From Deinococcales bacterium (GTDB taxonomy: Bacteria; Deinococcota; Deinococci; Deinococcales; JAAFIG01), in NCBI GenBank assembly GCA_025352125.1, contig JANXTZ010000033.1, positions 33,481 through 97,480 of the forward strand: a DNA stretch of 64,000 bases, given 5' to 3'. Positions within the stretch are counted from its first letter, which is position 1. Each line of letters starts with the position of its first letter. Both the position numbers and the translations under genes were made by a program. The notes under the pieces were generated by a model. It had not been told where the DNA came from and did not search any database. It saw only the letters and a program-made list of their open reading frames with translations. Shown here one piece after another: positions 1-9,431 of the stretch.

Positions 1-415
1 CGAGGGTCGCATAATCGTCTTGAAAATGCACCAAAACCCCGCCAAAAATCGTGTCGAACAGGGTTTCACTCAAGGGCATCCCAATCGGGTAAAAGGCAAT
101 GTACTCGAGCCAGACGTTACCATCCTCGTCAATGCTGCGGGCAAAGGCGCGTTCTCGGTTGCGGGCGTTCAGCATCTCGAGCACGTCGGCGCGGCGCGAA
201 CGGTATTGGTTGTGGGTCACGCAGGTGATCTCGAGGCGGCTTGTCCCGTCGGGTCCATCGTTCAGGCTGATGATGACGGCGGCGTCACCCATGTCAAACT
301 TCCAGTTGGTGCGCAGGAAACGGTTTGTGCCGTTGGTTTCGGTCTCATAATTGACTTCTTTTTTCTTCAAGTAACTGCCAATGGTTTCGAGTGTTAACAA
401 TGGGGTAATGTCCAT
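1..415 (-). CDS. YbjN domain protein, partial (3' end outside window)
   Basis: The open frame starts at ATG 415 and runs off the window edge without a stop, so about 138 residues are visible. It begins [19 protein letters not shown] and contains [15 protein letters not shown], the pattern of the YbjN / bacterial sensory-transduction-regulator fold. This fold resembles type III secretion chaperones and its molecular role is poorly known. A Shine-Dalgarno AGGAG lies at 425-429. A possible -10 TACACT sits at 480-485, in the 122-bp gap before the M24 peptidase gene on the same strand. Family assignment is by pattern recognition only. Confidence 0.7.
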   Translation of the reverse strand, partial: MDITPLLTLETIGSYLKKKEVNYETETNGTNRFLRTNWKFDMGDAAVIISLNDGPDGTSRLEITCVTHNQYRSRRADVLEMLNARNRERAFARSIDEDGNVWLEYIAFYPIGMPLSETLFDTIFGGVLVHFQDDYATL

Positions 416-537
416 GATTCTTGACTCCTGCGACTTGGTTGTGCTTGCCTTTTGGACTCCAAGTTCGGTAACGCGGCGCAGTGTACCAGTTTTTGGAAGG
501 CTTGAGGTAACTTGAAACTCTTTTTGAAACTCGAGGT

Positions 538-1581
538 TCAAACACTGTTGCGCGGGGCGTGGCTGAGGAATTCAAAACCGTTTTCGGTCACCAGCACCAA
601 ATCCTCGATCCGCACGCCGCCTTTTTCGGGCAGGTAAATGCCAGGTTCGATGGTGATGACCATGCCCGCCTCGAGTTTGTTGTCTTCATTGCGGTAGGAC
701 ACGCTGGGTTGCTCGTGAATGTCCAAGCCCACACCGTGCCCGACGCTGTGACCAAAATACTCGCCGTAACCGGCTTTGGCAATCACGTCCCTGGCGGCAA
801 AGTCCACATCGAAGGCTTTCACGCCAGCCCGTACCTTCTCGAGTGCGGCTTGGTGCGCTTTGGCGACAATTCGGTGAATGTTTTTGAGTTCTTCGTTTGG
901 GTTGCCGGTGGCGTAGGTGCGGGTCATGTCGGACAGATAACCCTGATAATTTGCCCCCATGTCCACCGTCACCAATTCGTTATCGCCAATCACTTTGCCA
1001 GACGCGCCACCGTGAGGCATGGCGCTGCGTTCGCCGCTGGCAACCGTGATTTCAAAGGCGCAACCATCTGCTCCGGCGCGGCGCATCTCAATCTCTATCT
1101 CCAGGGCAATGTCGCGCTCGACGGCACCTGGCACAATTTTGGGCAGTACCCGCTCGAGTGCCAGATCGTTCAGTCGGGCGGCTTCACGAATTTTGGTCAG
1201 TTCCAGCGGTGTTTTGACGGCGCGTAAGTTGTCCACCAGGTTTTCGACTGGGCGCAATGGGGCATTTAAGGACCGCAGCGCGTCAAATTGTTTGTAACTG
1301 GTGTCGTCGGCTTCAAAACCCAATGGGCGACCCCGCACAATTTCGTGAACAAACTCGAGTACCGCCTCAAAACGAGCCATTTTGACGGGTATTTTCGACT
1401 CGAGCTTGGCTTGCACCAGATACCGGTCATCGGTGATCAAAAACGCATCCTCGAGCGTCACCAGCACCTTGCCATCTTTTGGGGTGCTGAAGTTCGAGAG
1501 GTAACGCACGTTGGCTGGGTTTGAAACCCACAACACTTGAATTTCATGCTGTTGCATGGCTTGACGGAGTTTTTCGAACAT
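538..1581 (-). CDS. M24 family Xaa-Pro aminopeptidase / prolidase-like metallopeptidase
   Basis: This 347-residue cytosolic peptidase has the two-domain layout of prolidases. The N-terminal creatinase-like part covers about residues 1-120 and the pita-bread catalytic domain about 125-345. All five dinuclear metal ligands are present with the spacing of archaeal prolidase: Asp207, Asp218, His282 (in GHSVGHGVG), Glu312 (TIEPG) and Glu326 (RIED). It should release N-terminal residues ahead of proline or split Xaa-Pro dipeptides; which of the two cannot be read from sequence. No good Shine-Dalgarno precedes ATG 1581. A TAATCT hexamer ends 6 nt upstream, suggesting a leaderless mRNA. Confidence 0.92.
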   Translation of the reverse strand: MFEKLRQAMQQHEIQVLWVSNPANVRYLSNFSTPKDGKVLVTLEDAFLITDDRYLVQAKLESKIPVKMARFEAVLEFVHEIVRGRPLGFEADDTSYKQFDALRSLNAPLRPVENLVDNLRAVKTPLELTKIREAARLNDLALERVLPKIVPGAVERDIALEIEIEMRRAGADGCAFEITVASGERSAMPHGGASGKVIGDNELVTVDMGANYQGYLSDMTRTYATGNPNEELKNIHRIVAKAHQAALEKVRAGVKAFDVDFAARDVIAKAGYGEYFGHSVGHGVGLDIHEQPSVSYRNEDNKLEAGMVITIEPGIYLPEKGGVRIEDLVLVTENGFEFLSHAPRNSV

Positions 1582-1645
1582 GGCTCGAGATTATCATGAG
1601 GTTTAAAGATGTTGATGACGAAATTGTCACGAAACTGGTCAAATC

Positions 1646-4600
1646 TCAATCGACCAAAAACGATTCGTCACGCATTCTCAAGAACGCGTCGCTCGAGCTG
1701 GGCAGGGATTCACCAATTTGTTCAAAACGGATTCTGGCAGATCGGTATAGCGTACCGCTCAACGCTTCATTCGTGCCGATGGCGCGTAAGGTCAACTCGA
1801 GGGTGTCGCGGTCATACGGTTCCATCTCGAGCAAAATTTGTCCAAGTCTGGCGGCTTGTTTGGCACCGGTCTTTGCCAGACTCTCAATTTTTTGACGAAT
1901 TGCCTGCACCAACGCGTCGCGCACCCCAGGCAGCCAGCCCTCGGATAGACCTTCCAAATAGACGCCATGCCACAAACTTGGATCGCCAGTCGCCAGAAAA
2001 TCTTCGGCATCGCTGGCGATGGCACCCAAAGCGTAACCCTGAGCGGTGCTCTGAATCACGTCGCTGCCGAGTTTGTTGCGCAGCAAATAAACCAGTTGTT
2101 TGAGCGCCGATTTGGCTTCAGGTTCGAGCAATTCGGGGTAGAGCGCGTCAATGATCTCGAGCGTCGGGGCTTCGACGCGTCCAGAAATGCGGGTTTCGAG
2201 CAAGTACCCCAAAAACTCCAGACGCTTTCGACCACGGTAATTGATGGTTTGTCCTTGCCGCTCGAGTGACACCGTGCCGAGCACGTTGATTCTGAGCGAA
2301 CTGTCAATCGTTTTCACGACCTCGGGCGCAACAATTTCAACCGTACCAGGAAAATAACGCGACACCAATTGCGCCAAACGCAGCAAACCGTGTGCCGCAA
2401 ACCAAAGCCCATGGGTTTTGGCTCGAGCCGCGTCATGGTTTAAACGGTCAATCTCGAGCTGCACCTGATGAATCAAACTCCAGTCTTTCAGGTTCTCGAA
2501 CACTGCTAGGGCGGTTTGGTAATGCTCGAGTGCACCAGAAATGTCGTGGCTGGCTTCCAAAACCATGCCCTGCGCCCATGAAAGTCGCGCCTCCAGACCA
2601 GCCATGTTTAAACCTTCAAGATTTACCGAGAACTCTGGCAGCAATTTCTTGGCGGCGTCAAGATCGCCAAATTTGAGTTCGCACTGAACTGCGCGAAACA
2701 ATGCCAAGCACAGCGTGAAAGGCACATTCAGCCTGCGTGCCACCTTCAAACCGCCGTCCGCGTACCAACGTGCCAGAACGGCGCTGTGGGCGGTGTTCCA
2801 AGCCAAATACAAATTTGCCAGGTGCAAATTGACCTCGCAGAGTTCGACGCTGTCGATGTGCTGCAAAATTTCACGGCTTTGCTGCATCAACGATTCGGCT
2901 TTTTCAAATTGCGCCTTTTCCAGGCAGACCACACCCAAACGCGCCTGCATGTGCGCCAGATCAAAAGCCCGCCCATGCTCGAGCATGATCTGATACGCCA
3001 ATTCAATGTAATTGACAGCCTCCCCATTTTGATCCTGAATGTAATGCACGTGCGCCAGGTCATTGCACAGTTTTGCCCGCCACCAGTGCGAACCTGCCAG
3101 ATTGGCGCACTCGAGCGCCTCCAAAAAATCGTTTTTGGCAATCTCATACCGGTTCAAACGCAGTTCCAGATTGCCCCTGGCATCGAGCAGCAAGTAACGG
3201 TCTTGAAAACCAAGGTTTCGAGCCAAGGTTTTGGAGATCAAATCTGTGGCGTAGACAATTTCATCTGGAACGGCGGTTTCCATGATGCACCACGCCAGAC
3301 TTCGAATCGTTTTAGGCGTCGCCAACGCATGAAATTCGGGATGCCGATGCCAACGCTCGAGTGCCAAACGAAATTCTGAAGATTCTTTGCAAAGCCGAAC
3401 ACTGAGTTGCCAGTATTGTATTGAGGCGTGTGCGACCTCGGGTAGAGACTCGAGCAACTTGCCCGCCTCGGTGAAGCGCCGCTCGAGAAACCGAATTTCG
3501 ACCAACCAGTACAAGGCGTCACGGCTGGGGAAAAGTGAAAAAGCCAGTTCGCCAAGTTGGATGGCGGTTTTCAAATCGACCTCGAGCAAAGCCTTCGACG
3601 CCTCGAGTGCCACCTCAAAACTGTTCGAAAGTGGCGTCCATTGCACCTTCAATGCCAACAGGTGGGCGACCTGCTCTGGTTGGCTCGACGCCGCAATTGC
3701 CCGCTCGAGTAAGTTTAAAACCTCCAAATGATCCCGCGCCGCCGCCTGAATAAAATGCGTCGCCAAGACAGGATTTGATGGCTCGAGTTGCCGCCAAGCC
3801 CGCCAAGCCAGCTCTCGACGCCTGGCAGGTGCAATTGCCGCCGCGACCACCTCCTGAATCAGTGCGTGACTGAAAACATCGGTCACGACGATTCCGCTCG
3901 CCTCGAGTGAGCGTTTTGCCTGCTTGAAGCTGACCTCAGGCAAGTCACTGACCTGCTGCCATATTTGACCCACCACGGTGACCGGCAGATTCAAGATCGC
4001 CCGCGCCTCGAGCGCGATTCTGGTGTCGGCATCAAGCACCAGACTACTGGTGATCCGCTCCAAGAGCGCCTCCAAACTCACAGGGACAAAACCCGTCGGC
4101 GGCGTGCGCCAGTGCCAATTTTTACCGTCCGACCAGAGAAAACCTTGACGGGTTAAATAGCGCAAAAACTCGAGCGTGAACAGTGGATTGCCTTGCGCCC
4201 TGGCAAAAATATAATCCAAACCCTCAATCGGCAACTCGAAACCCAACTCGCCAATCAGCAACGCATCGGATTGGGCGCGGTTGAGCGCCTCAATTTTAAA
4301 AGAAACGAAAGGCTCTAAAGGTGTTCTGCGGCTCGAGACAATCAGACCAATGCCTTTAATGCGTTTGACTGCCAAAGCCAGTCGTTGAATGAACTCAAGG
4401 CGCTCTGGGCTGGCTTCATGGGCATCCTCGAGGTGCAACACCACAGGCGCAAGTCCTGCCAATATGGTCGTCAAGGTGTTCACAAGCACCGGTACATCGA
4501 TAAATTCGCCACGCTCGAGGTGAATAAGTTGTTTTTCAGCCCAGACTGGCAGTTTTTTTGGACGCGGTAACCCCGCCGCCAAACCAGCATCAACGATGGT

Positions 4601-4765
4601 GGCGGGTAAAGTCATGGTTTGACACGGGATACTTTTTAAAACCTGGGCAACCGTCCAAGATTTCCCAATCCCAGGCTCGCCGTAAACATTTAAAACAACC
4701 CCCAAGCGCTTGGAAACGACTGGGTTTAACCGTTGCAACATACTTGAAACGGTTTGGGTCTGCAC
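1646..4765 (-). CDS. Large AAA-ATPase/TPR transcriptional regulator with C-terminal BTAD domain
   Basis: This 1039-residue regulator has an N-terminal P-loop ATPase with Walker A GEPGIGKS near residue 30 and Walker B-like HLEDAHEAS. A long alpha-helical TPR-like middle follows. Near residue 820-1039 come a winged-helix DNA-binding domain (RINVLGTVSLERQG onwards) and a bacterial transcriptional activation (BTAD) domain. The layout matches the SARP/MalT-like signal-transduction ATPases common in Deinococcus; ligand and targets are unknown. GTG 4765 is preferred because TAGCCT (4772-4777) lies exactly 6 nt upstream, a leaderless promoter. The next upstream gene, ileS, ends 113 bp away on the same strand but has its own promoter. 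Confidence 0.88.
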   Translation of the reverse strand: MQTQTVSSMLQRLNPVVSKRLGVVLNVYGEPGIGKSWTVAQVLKSIPCQTMTLPATIVDAGLAAGLPRPKKLPVWAEKQLIHLERGEFIDVPVLVNTLTTILAGLAPVVLHLEDAHEASPERLEFIQRLALAVKRIKGIGLIVSSRRTPLEPFVSFKIEALNRAQSDALLIGELGFELPIEGLDYIFARAQGNPLFTLEFLRYLTRQGFLWSDGKNWHWRTPPTGFVPVSLEALLERITSSLVLDADTRIALEARAILNLPVTVVGQIWQQVSDLPEVSFKQAKRSLEASGIVVTDVFSHALIQEVVAAAIAPARRRELAWRAWRQLEPSNPVLATHFIQAAARDHLEVLNLLERAIAASSQPEQVAHLLALKVQWTPLSNSFEVALEASKALLEVDLKTAIQLGELAFSLFPSRDALYWLVEIRFLERRFTEAGKLLESLPEVAHASIQYWQLSVRLCKESSEFRLALERWHRHPEFHALATPKTIRSLAWCIMETAVPDEIVYATDLISKTLARNLGFQDRYLLLDARGNLELRLNRYEIAKNDFLEALECANLAGSHWWRAKLCNDLAHVHYIQDQNGEAVNYIELAYQIMLEHGRAFDLAHMQARLGVVCLEKAQFEKAESLMQQSREILQHIDSVELCEVNLHLANLYLAWNTAHSAVLARWYADGGLKVARRLNVPFTLCLALFRAVQCELKFGDLDAAKKLLPEFSVNLEGLNMAGLEARLSWAQGMVLEASHDISGALEHYQTALAVFENLKDWSLIHQVQLEIDRLNHDAARAKTHGLWFAAHGLLRLAQLVSRYFPGTVEIVAPEVVKTIDSSLRINVLGTVSLERQGQTINYRGRKRLEFLGYLLETRISGRVEAPTLEIIDALYPELLEPEAKSALKQLVYLLRNKLGSDVIQSTAQGYALGAIASDAEDFLATGDPSLWHGVYLEGLSEGWLPGVRDALVQAIRQKIESLAKTGAKQAARLGQILLEMEPYDRDTLELTLRAIGTNEALSGTLYRSARIRFEQIGESLPSSSDAFLRMRDESFLVD

Positions 4766-4878
4766 CCAAAAAGGCTAGCACAGGAAACTGAAAAAGTACT
4801 TTCATGAACTCGAGTCTGGATTGGGTGCAAAAACTTAGAAAGCTCGAGATTCTAAGCAAGAGCCTCGAGCCTCAAATT

Positions 4879-7800
4879 TTAAATCTTGGTCAATCCCAAC
4901 CGTCCACCGTCCTCAAGCGCCACCACAAAATCCCCAGCTTCAGGTTCACCAAATTCGATGCTCGAGCACATGGTTTCCAGCGCCAGCGATTCACGTTTTT
5001 CTTGGGCGGCTTCTCGCAACTCGCCCTCGAGTTCAAGTCGCAATTCGATCTTGTCACTGACCTCGAGTTTGGCATCTTTTCGTGCCTGATTGACCATGCG
5101 CACCAGGTAACGTTTTAATCCCTCGAGTTTGAGTTCTGGCGTTAAATTCGTGTCAAGTGCAACCAAGAAACCTTCTGACAGTGCCGACTCGAATCCTGCT
5201 GGCGCTTCCGCGTCAATCAAGACTTTCTCGAGTGTCAGTTCAATGTTCACGCCGTCAATCTCGAGGGTCTCAATCTTGCCAGCGTTTAAATTCTCGGCAA
5301 CTCGAGCGGCAATTTCGGGATTTGCCAGGGCTGCCGTGATTTGTGGCATCAGCTTCTTGGCATCACTTGGCAAGGTTTTGCCCAGCACAGGCAAGTTCGG
5401 ACGAACTTTGTAAGTCACGCCCGTCAAAAATTCCATGTCTTCAACGTTTAATTCCTCGAGCGCCACGTCTTTCAAGCGGGTCAATGCCGTCACATCACTC
5501 GAGTTTCTGGCGTACACCAGGGCGCGAGGGAGTGGTTGGCGGTTGCCGAGACTGGCTTTGGCTCGAGCCGCACGCCCCAGTTCGACCACGATCAGCACGG
5601 CGTTCATTTCAGAAATCAGGTTCAAATCGCAACGACTGGCATCAAAATTTGTCCACTCGCACAAGTGAACGCTTTCAGGTGAACTAGAATCCTGGTTTCG
5701 TACCAAATTCTGGTACAAACTTTCAGCCAAGAACGGCGTGAACGGCGCAGCCAATTTGGCACAAGTCACCAATGCCTCGTACAGGGTGGCGTAAGCGCTC
5801 GAGTCCACGGTTCCATCCTGGGACCAGAAGCGCCGACGGTTGCGCCGCACGTACCAGTTGCTCATCTCCATCACGAACTTATCCAGTGCCTTACCCGCAC
5901 CTCGAGCATCGTAATGATCCAATGCTTTGGTCATGACTTCTTTGGTCTGCTCGAGCCTTGAGATCAACCAACGGTCAATTTCTGGGCGTTGCTCGATGTT
6001 CGGCGCGTTGCTCAGGTTTGGGTTGTCAATGTTGGCGTACAGCACAAAAAAACTGTAAACATTCCAGAGCGTGTTGACGAACCCGCGTTGACCCTCAGAC
6101 ACCAGACGTTCCGAAAATCGTTTGGTGTCACCTGGCTCAGATGCCGTGAACATGTACCAACGCACGCTGTCCGCGCCAAATTTATCAAAGGCAGGCAGTG
6201 GGTCAACCACATTGCCCAAACTTTTGGACATCTTCTTGCCCTTTTCGTCCACCAGATGCCCCAGGCAGATCACGTTCTTGTAAGCTGGCGAATCGTAAAG
6301 CAGCGTGCTGATCGCGTGCAAACTGTAAAACCAGCCCCTGGTTTGGTCAATCGCCTCACAGATAAAATCGGCTGGAAAATGCTTTTTAAACGTCTCGAGG
6401 TTTTCTTGGCGCTGCGCCGAACCATCCGCCTCGAGCAGCAAATGCCACTGCGCCGAGGGCATTGCGCCCGAATCAAACCAAACGTCCAGCACCTCGGGAA
6501 CTCGAGAAAACGTTTTGCCATTCAAATCAAACGTGATGTCGTCCACGAACGGACGGTGCAAATCCAAACTCGAGAGGTCACGCCCCGTGAGTTCCGAAAG
6601 TTCTTTGATGCTGCCGACCACGTGCAAATCGCCGTCCTCAGATTTCCAGAACGGCAGTGGTGTGCCCCAATACCGTTCGCGGCTGATGCTCCAGTCCACG
6701 TTGTTCTCGAGCCAATTGCCAAAACGCCCGTCCTTGATGTGCGGCGGATACCAGTTGATTTTCTGGTTTTGCGCCGCCAAGTTTGCCCGCATTTTGTTGG
6801 TGCGCACAAACCAGCTCGGACGCGCAAAGTACAGAATTGGGTCGCCAGTGCGGTCATGAAAAGGATAAGAGTGCAAGAGTTGACCCGCGTGGTACATCAC
6901 GCCGCGCTCTTTCATGATCCGAATCAAATCTTTATCGGCATCCTTGAAAAACTTTCCTTTGGCTTCAGTCACTTGCATGATGCCGTTTTTGTCCGTGCCA
7001 AAGCACAACGGCGCACCGTATTGCCGCCCGAGCGCCAAATCCTCCGCGCCGTAAACTGGGGCTTCGTGCGCCACGCCCGAACCGTCATCGTCGGTTACAA
7101 AATCTGCCAGCGCCACAAAATGCGCTTTGCCCTCGAGCTTGAGTTCTTCAAACGATTCTGGGAACGGCTGGTGATACTCGAGAAATTCCATGACAGAACC
7201 CTTAAACCGAGCCACAACCTCGAGCGGTGGCAGGTCTTTGTACAGTTGACTCATGCGTTCCACCGCGCCCGCCGCGACGATCACATGCCCTTGCGGGGAA
7301 CGTGCCAGCACATACTCGAGTTCTGCGTTTACGGCTGCCAGGGTGTTGCTGGGCAGCGTCCAGGGTGTGGTCGTCCAAACCACCAACGCCGGATTCTCGA
7401 GGTTTTCCAGGCTGACATTTTGATGCTCGAGTTCGGCTTTCAACGCTTTTGGCATCGTCCCGAGCCTGATCGGCAAGCGCACGTACACGCTCGGATCATT
7501 GACGTCACGGTAACCATCCGCGATTTCGTTGGCGCTCAGGGTTGTCCCAATGCGCGGCGAGACAGGCACGACTTTATAATCCCGTTCGACCAAACCTTTT
7601 TGCCACAAGCGCTTCAACAGATTCCAAACGCTTTCAATGTAATCGTTGTGATACGTCACATAAGGATGCTCGAGGTCAACCCAGTACCCCATGCGTTCAG
7701 TAAACGTGTTCCAATCCTGAATGTTGGCGAACACACTCTCGCGGCAGAGTTTGTTGAACTCTTCCATCTCCGCTCGAGTTGCGCCGTGATTGCGACCAGT

Positions 7801-8112
7801 CAGCCCAAGTTTTTTCTCGACCGCGATTTCGACAGGCAACCCGTGCGTGTCCCAACCGCCCTTGCGCGTGACATGAAAACCCTGCATGGATTTGTAACGC
7901 GGGAATAAATCTTTGAATGCCCTCGCCAGAACGTGGTGCATGGCGGGTTGACCGTTGGCGGTCGGCGGACCCTCATAAAACACAAACTCGCCTTTGGATG
8001 CAGCTTTGGCTTCGGATTGCGCGAAAATATTTTGCGATTTCCAAAACTTGAGCACTTTGGATTCGACTTCTTTGTAATTGGGTTGTGGACTGATTTCTAA
8101 AAACTTCGCCAT
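4879..8112 (-). CDS. ileS: Isoleucyl-tRNA synthetase
   Basis: Class Ia synthetase of 1077 residues that charges tRNA-Ile. It has the Rossmann catalytic domain with the HIGH-like motif in the form AMHHVLAR, the CP1 editing domain, the second signature KKMSKSLGN and a C-terminal anticodon-binding domain. Overall it resembles Thermus IleRS as I remember it. The Cys pairs that hold zinc in the Thermus enzyme are absent: SPRIGT stands where CPRCGT is expected, and YPFHDRTGD where YPHCWRCST is expected. The start at 8112 (MAKFLEISPQPN) follows GGGAGG at 8122-8127. Longer in-frame extensions run into the T-box leader and are rejected. Expression is controlled by that leader. Confidence 0.97.
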   Translation of the reverse strand: MAKFLEISPQPNYKEVESKVLKFWKSQNIFAQSEAKAASKGEFVFYEGPPTANGQPAMHHVLARAFKDLFPRYKSMQGFHVTRKGGWDTHGLPVEIAVEKKLGLTGRNHGATRAEMEEFNKLCRESVFANIQDWNTFTERMGYWVDLEHPYVTYHNDYIESVWNLLKRLWQKGLVERDYKVVPVSPRIGTTLSANEIADGYRDVNDPSVYVRLPIRLGTMPKALKAELEHQNVSLENLENPALVVWTTTPWTLPSNTLAAVNAELEYVLARSPQGHVIVAAGAVERMSQLYKDLPPLEVVARFKGSVMEFLEYHQPFPESFEELKLEGKAHFVALADFVTDDDGSGVAHEAPVYGAEDLALGRQYGAPLCFGTDKNGIMQVTEAKGKFFKDADKDLIRIMKERGVMYHAGQLLHSYPFHDRTGDPILYFARPSWFVRTNKMRANLAAQNQKINWYPPHIKDGRFGNWLENNVDWSISRERYWGTPLPFWKSEDGDLHVVGSIKELSELTGRDLSSLDLHRPFVDDITFDLNGKTFSRVPEVLDVWFDSGAMPSAQWHLLLEADGSAQRQENLETFKKHFPADFICEAIDQTRGWFYSLHAISTLLYDSPAYKNVICLGHLVDEKGKKMSKSLGNVVDPLPAFDKFGADSVRWYMFTASEPGDTKRFSERLVSEGQRGFVNTLWNVYSFFVLYANIDNPNLSNAPNIEQRPEIDRWLISRLEQTKEVMTKALDHYDARGAGKALDKFVMEMSNWYVRRNRRRFWSQDGTVDSSAYATLYEALVTCAKLAAPFTPFLAESLYQNLVRNQDSSSPESVHLCEWTNFDASRCDLNLISEMNAVLIVVELGRAARAKASLGNRQPLPRALVYARNSSDVTALTRLKDVALEELNVEDMEFLTGVTYKVRPNLPVLGKTLPSDAKKLMPQITAALANPEIAARVAENLNAGKIETLEIDGVNIELTLEKVLIDAEAPAGFESALSEGFLVALDTNLTPELKLEGLKRYLVRMVNQARKDAKLEVSDKIELRLELEGELREAAQEKRESLALETMCSSIEFGEPEAGDFVVALEDGGRLGLTKI

Positions 8113-8437
8113 AGTGAATGACCTCCCAGAGTAAAACCAAAACCCAACACGAAAACATCTCGTGTTGGGGCGTTTCTTGACCATAAAATGCACCTTACGG
8201 GCATGGTCGCAATAACGCGTTACCACCCAACTTCGCCCGAAAATCTCGAGCCTCATGCGTTTAGACGCTTGCACGGTTACGGGTGCGTCCGTCACTGTCT
8301 ACTCTCGAGAATCCCAATTTCTCAATTTCGGAGTGCGGCTCGGGGGTGATCTTCGCTTCTTGTCGTGTCGTTGCGCTCTCACCATCCGCAACTCGCTCGA
8401 GACGTGCAAAAAGATACTGTCCCCGTCAAAGCCTGTC
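8113..8437 (-). promoter_or_regulatory. T-box riboswitch leader of ileS (transcriptional)
   Basis: The minus-strand leader between promoter and ileS carries T-box landmarks. The T-box core GGGTGGTAACGCG is at 8216-8228; its UGGU bulge would pair with an ACCA tRNA end, matching discriminator A of tRNA-Ile. A stem I element GGATGGTGAGAGC resembles the conserved distal loop. An AGTATC stretch near 8413-8418 puts the Ile codon ATC (8413-8415) at the specifier position. GTTGGG just before the T-box (8226-8231) can pair with CCCAAC in the 5' arm of the downstream terminator (8164-8169), giving mutually exclusive antiterminator and terminator. Uncharged tRNA-Ile should therefore switch ileS on. The folding was judged by eye. 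Confidence 0.85.
8132..8169 (-). terminator. T-box regulated intrinsic terminator
   Basis: On the minus strand, CCCAACACGA (8160-8169) and TCGTGTTGGG (8143-8152) form a perfect 10-bp stem with a 7-nt loop. It is followed by TTTTGGTTTT and lies just before the ileS ribosome-binding site. Its 5' arm is the partner of the antiterminator. Confidence 0.88.
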
Positions 8438-8443
8438 TGTTCC

Positions 8444-8472
8444 ATGTTACGAAAGTTGCCCGATGGTGTCAA
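8444..8472 (-). promoter_or_regulatory. Promoter of ileS leader
   Basis: The -35 TTGACA (8467-8472) and -10 TAACAT (8444-8449) are separated by exactly 17 bp on the minus strand. Transcription should begin near 8437, at the 5' edge of the T-box leader. Confidence 0.75.
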
Positions 8473-8750
8473 TTGACGCCAAATGGACGGTAAAGTTCTG
8501 AAGTGCGCTCGGGTGTTTGCGCCCGATTGGTTTGCCATCTGGAGCAATTGGTATTCTGAACTGTTCTGAACAAGGCAACAGCTTTTAACTTCTGTGCGAT
8601 GTTGTGCATTTGGTTGGCTGTCGCTTGCACAATTGGGTGGTTTAAGAGCAAACTAAGGCATCCCGCGAAACTCGAGCTTGAGATTTGAAACGCGGAAATG
8701 TGTTGTTTTTCCTAGCGGCTTGATTCATTCGTTTATTATTTGGAGGATTT
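8473..8750. other. Intergenic region between ileS promoter and fsa
   Basis: No convincing gene lies in these 278 bases. TTCTGAAC occurs twice in tandem near 8552-8570. A TATTAT hexamer at 8734-8739 could be the fsa -10 but has no matching -35. The fsa Shine-Dalgarno GGAGG is at 8742-8746. CTCGAG occurs only once, near 8670. Confidence 0.4.
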
Positions 8751-9392
8751 ATGCACCTTTACTTGGACACCGCCATCGTCGATGAAGTTCGTGAAATTGC
8801 CGCTTGGGGCGTGGTTTCGGGTTTGACCACCAACCCAAGTTTGATTGCCGCCAGTGGGCGCAAGTTTGAAGATGTCATTCAGGAAATGGTTGGCATCGTA
8901 CAAGGTCCGGTGTCTGCCGAGGTGACCAGCCTTGTCAAAGACGAGATGATTGCGCAGGGACTCGAGCTTCGTAAAATCTCGGATCACGTGGTCGTCAAGT
9001 TGCCGATCACACCCGACGGTCTGGCGGCTTGCAAAGCCCTGACTGGTCAAGGCATTCCAACCAATTTGACGCTGTGCTTCAGCGCCAACCAAGCGATTCT
9101 GGCGGCTCGAGCGGGTGCGACGTATGTCTCGCCGTTTTTGGGTCGGGTCGATGACATTTCTTGGGATGGAATGCAGCTTATTCGTGACATTCGTCTTATT
9201 CTGGACACCCACGATTTGAAGACCAACATCATTGCCGCCAGCATCCGTCATCCTGTGCACGTGCTCGAGGCTGCCAAGGCGGGGGCGCACATTGCGACCA
9301 TGCCAGCCAAGGTTTTTCAGATGCTGGTCAAGCATCCGTTGACCGACGCGGGCATCGAGAAGTTCATGGCAGATGCCAAAAAATTCAAATAA
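8751..9392 (+). CDS. fsa: Fructose-6-phosphate aldolase / transaldolase-like protein
   Basis: This 213-residue protein is the short TalC/Fsa type of the transaldolase family, a class I TIM-barrel aldolase. Landmarks are the N-terminal [14 protein letters not shown], the Schiff-base lysine region [11 protein letters not shown] and [19 protein letters not shown]. It acts in the cytosol, either as a transaldolase of the pentose phosphate pathway or as an F6P aldolase. The NLTLCFS segment is more like the transaldolase branch. Start ATG 8751 has a strong GGAGG 4 nt upstream. rho follows after 39 bp in the same direction, a pairing I associate with this phylum. Confidence 0.93.
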   Translation: MHLYLDTAIVDEVREIAAWGVVSGLTTNPSLIAASGRKFEDVIQEMVGIVQGPVSAEVTSLVKDEMIAQGLELRKISDHVVVKLPITPDGLAACKALTGQGIPTNLTLCFSANQAILAARAGATYVSPFLGRVDDISWDGMQLIRDIRLILDTHDLKTNIIAASIRHPVHVLEAAKAGAHIATMPAKVFQMLVKHPLTDAGIEKFMADAKKFK

Positions 9393-9431
9393 CATTTTGA
9401 TTCACACTTCATTCATACTGTGGGGTCGTAC

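Noticed and set aside
5989..7908. A 639-codon open frame on the plus strand.
   Set aside because: It lies entirely antisense to ileS, whose motifs are unambiguous. The composition is a mirror of the ileS codons, there is no ribosome-binding site and the translation resembles no protein.
8113..8295. N-terminal extension of ileS to 8295.
   Set aside because: The extra 61 codons are T-box leader and terminator sequence; family members start at the Met at 8112, which has a proper ribosome-binding site.
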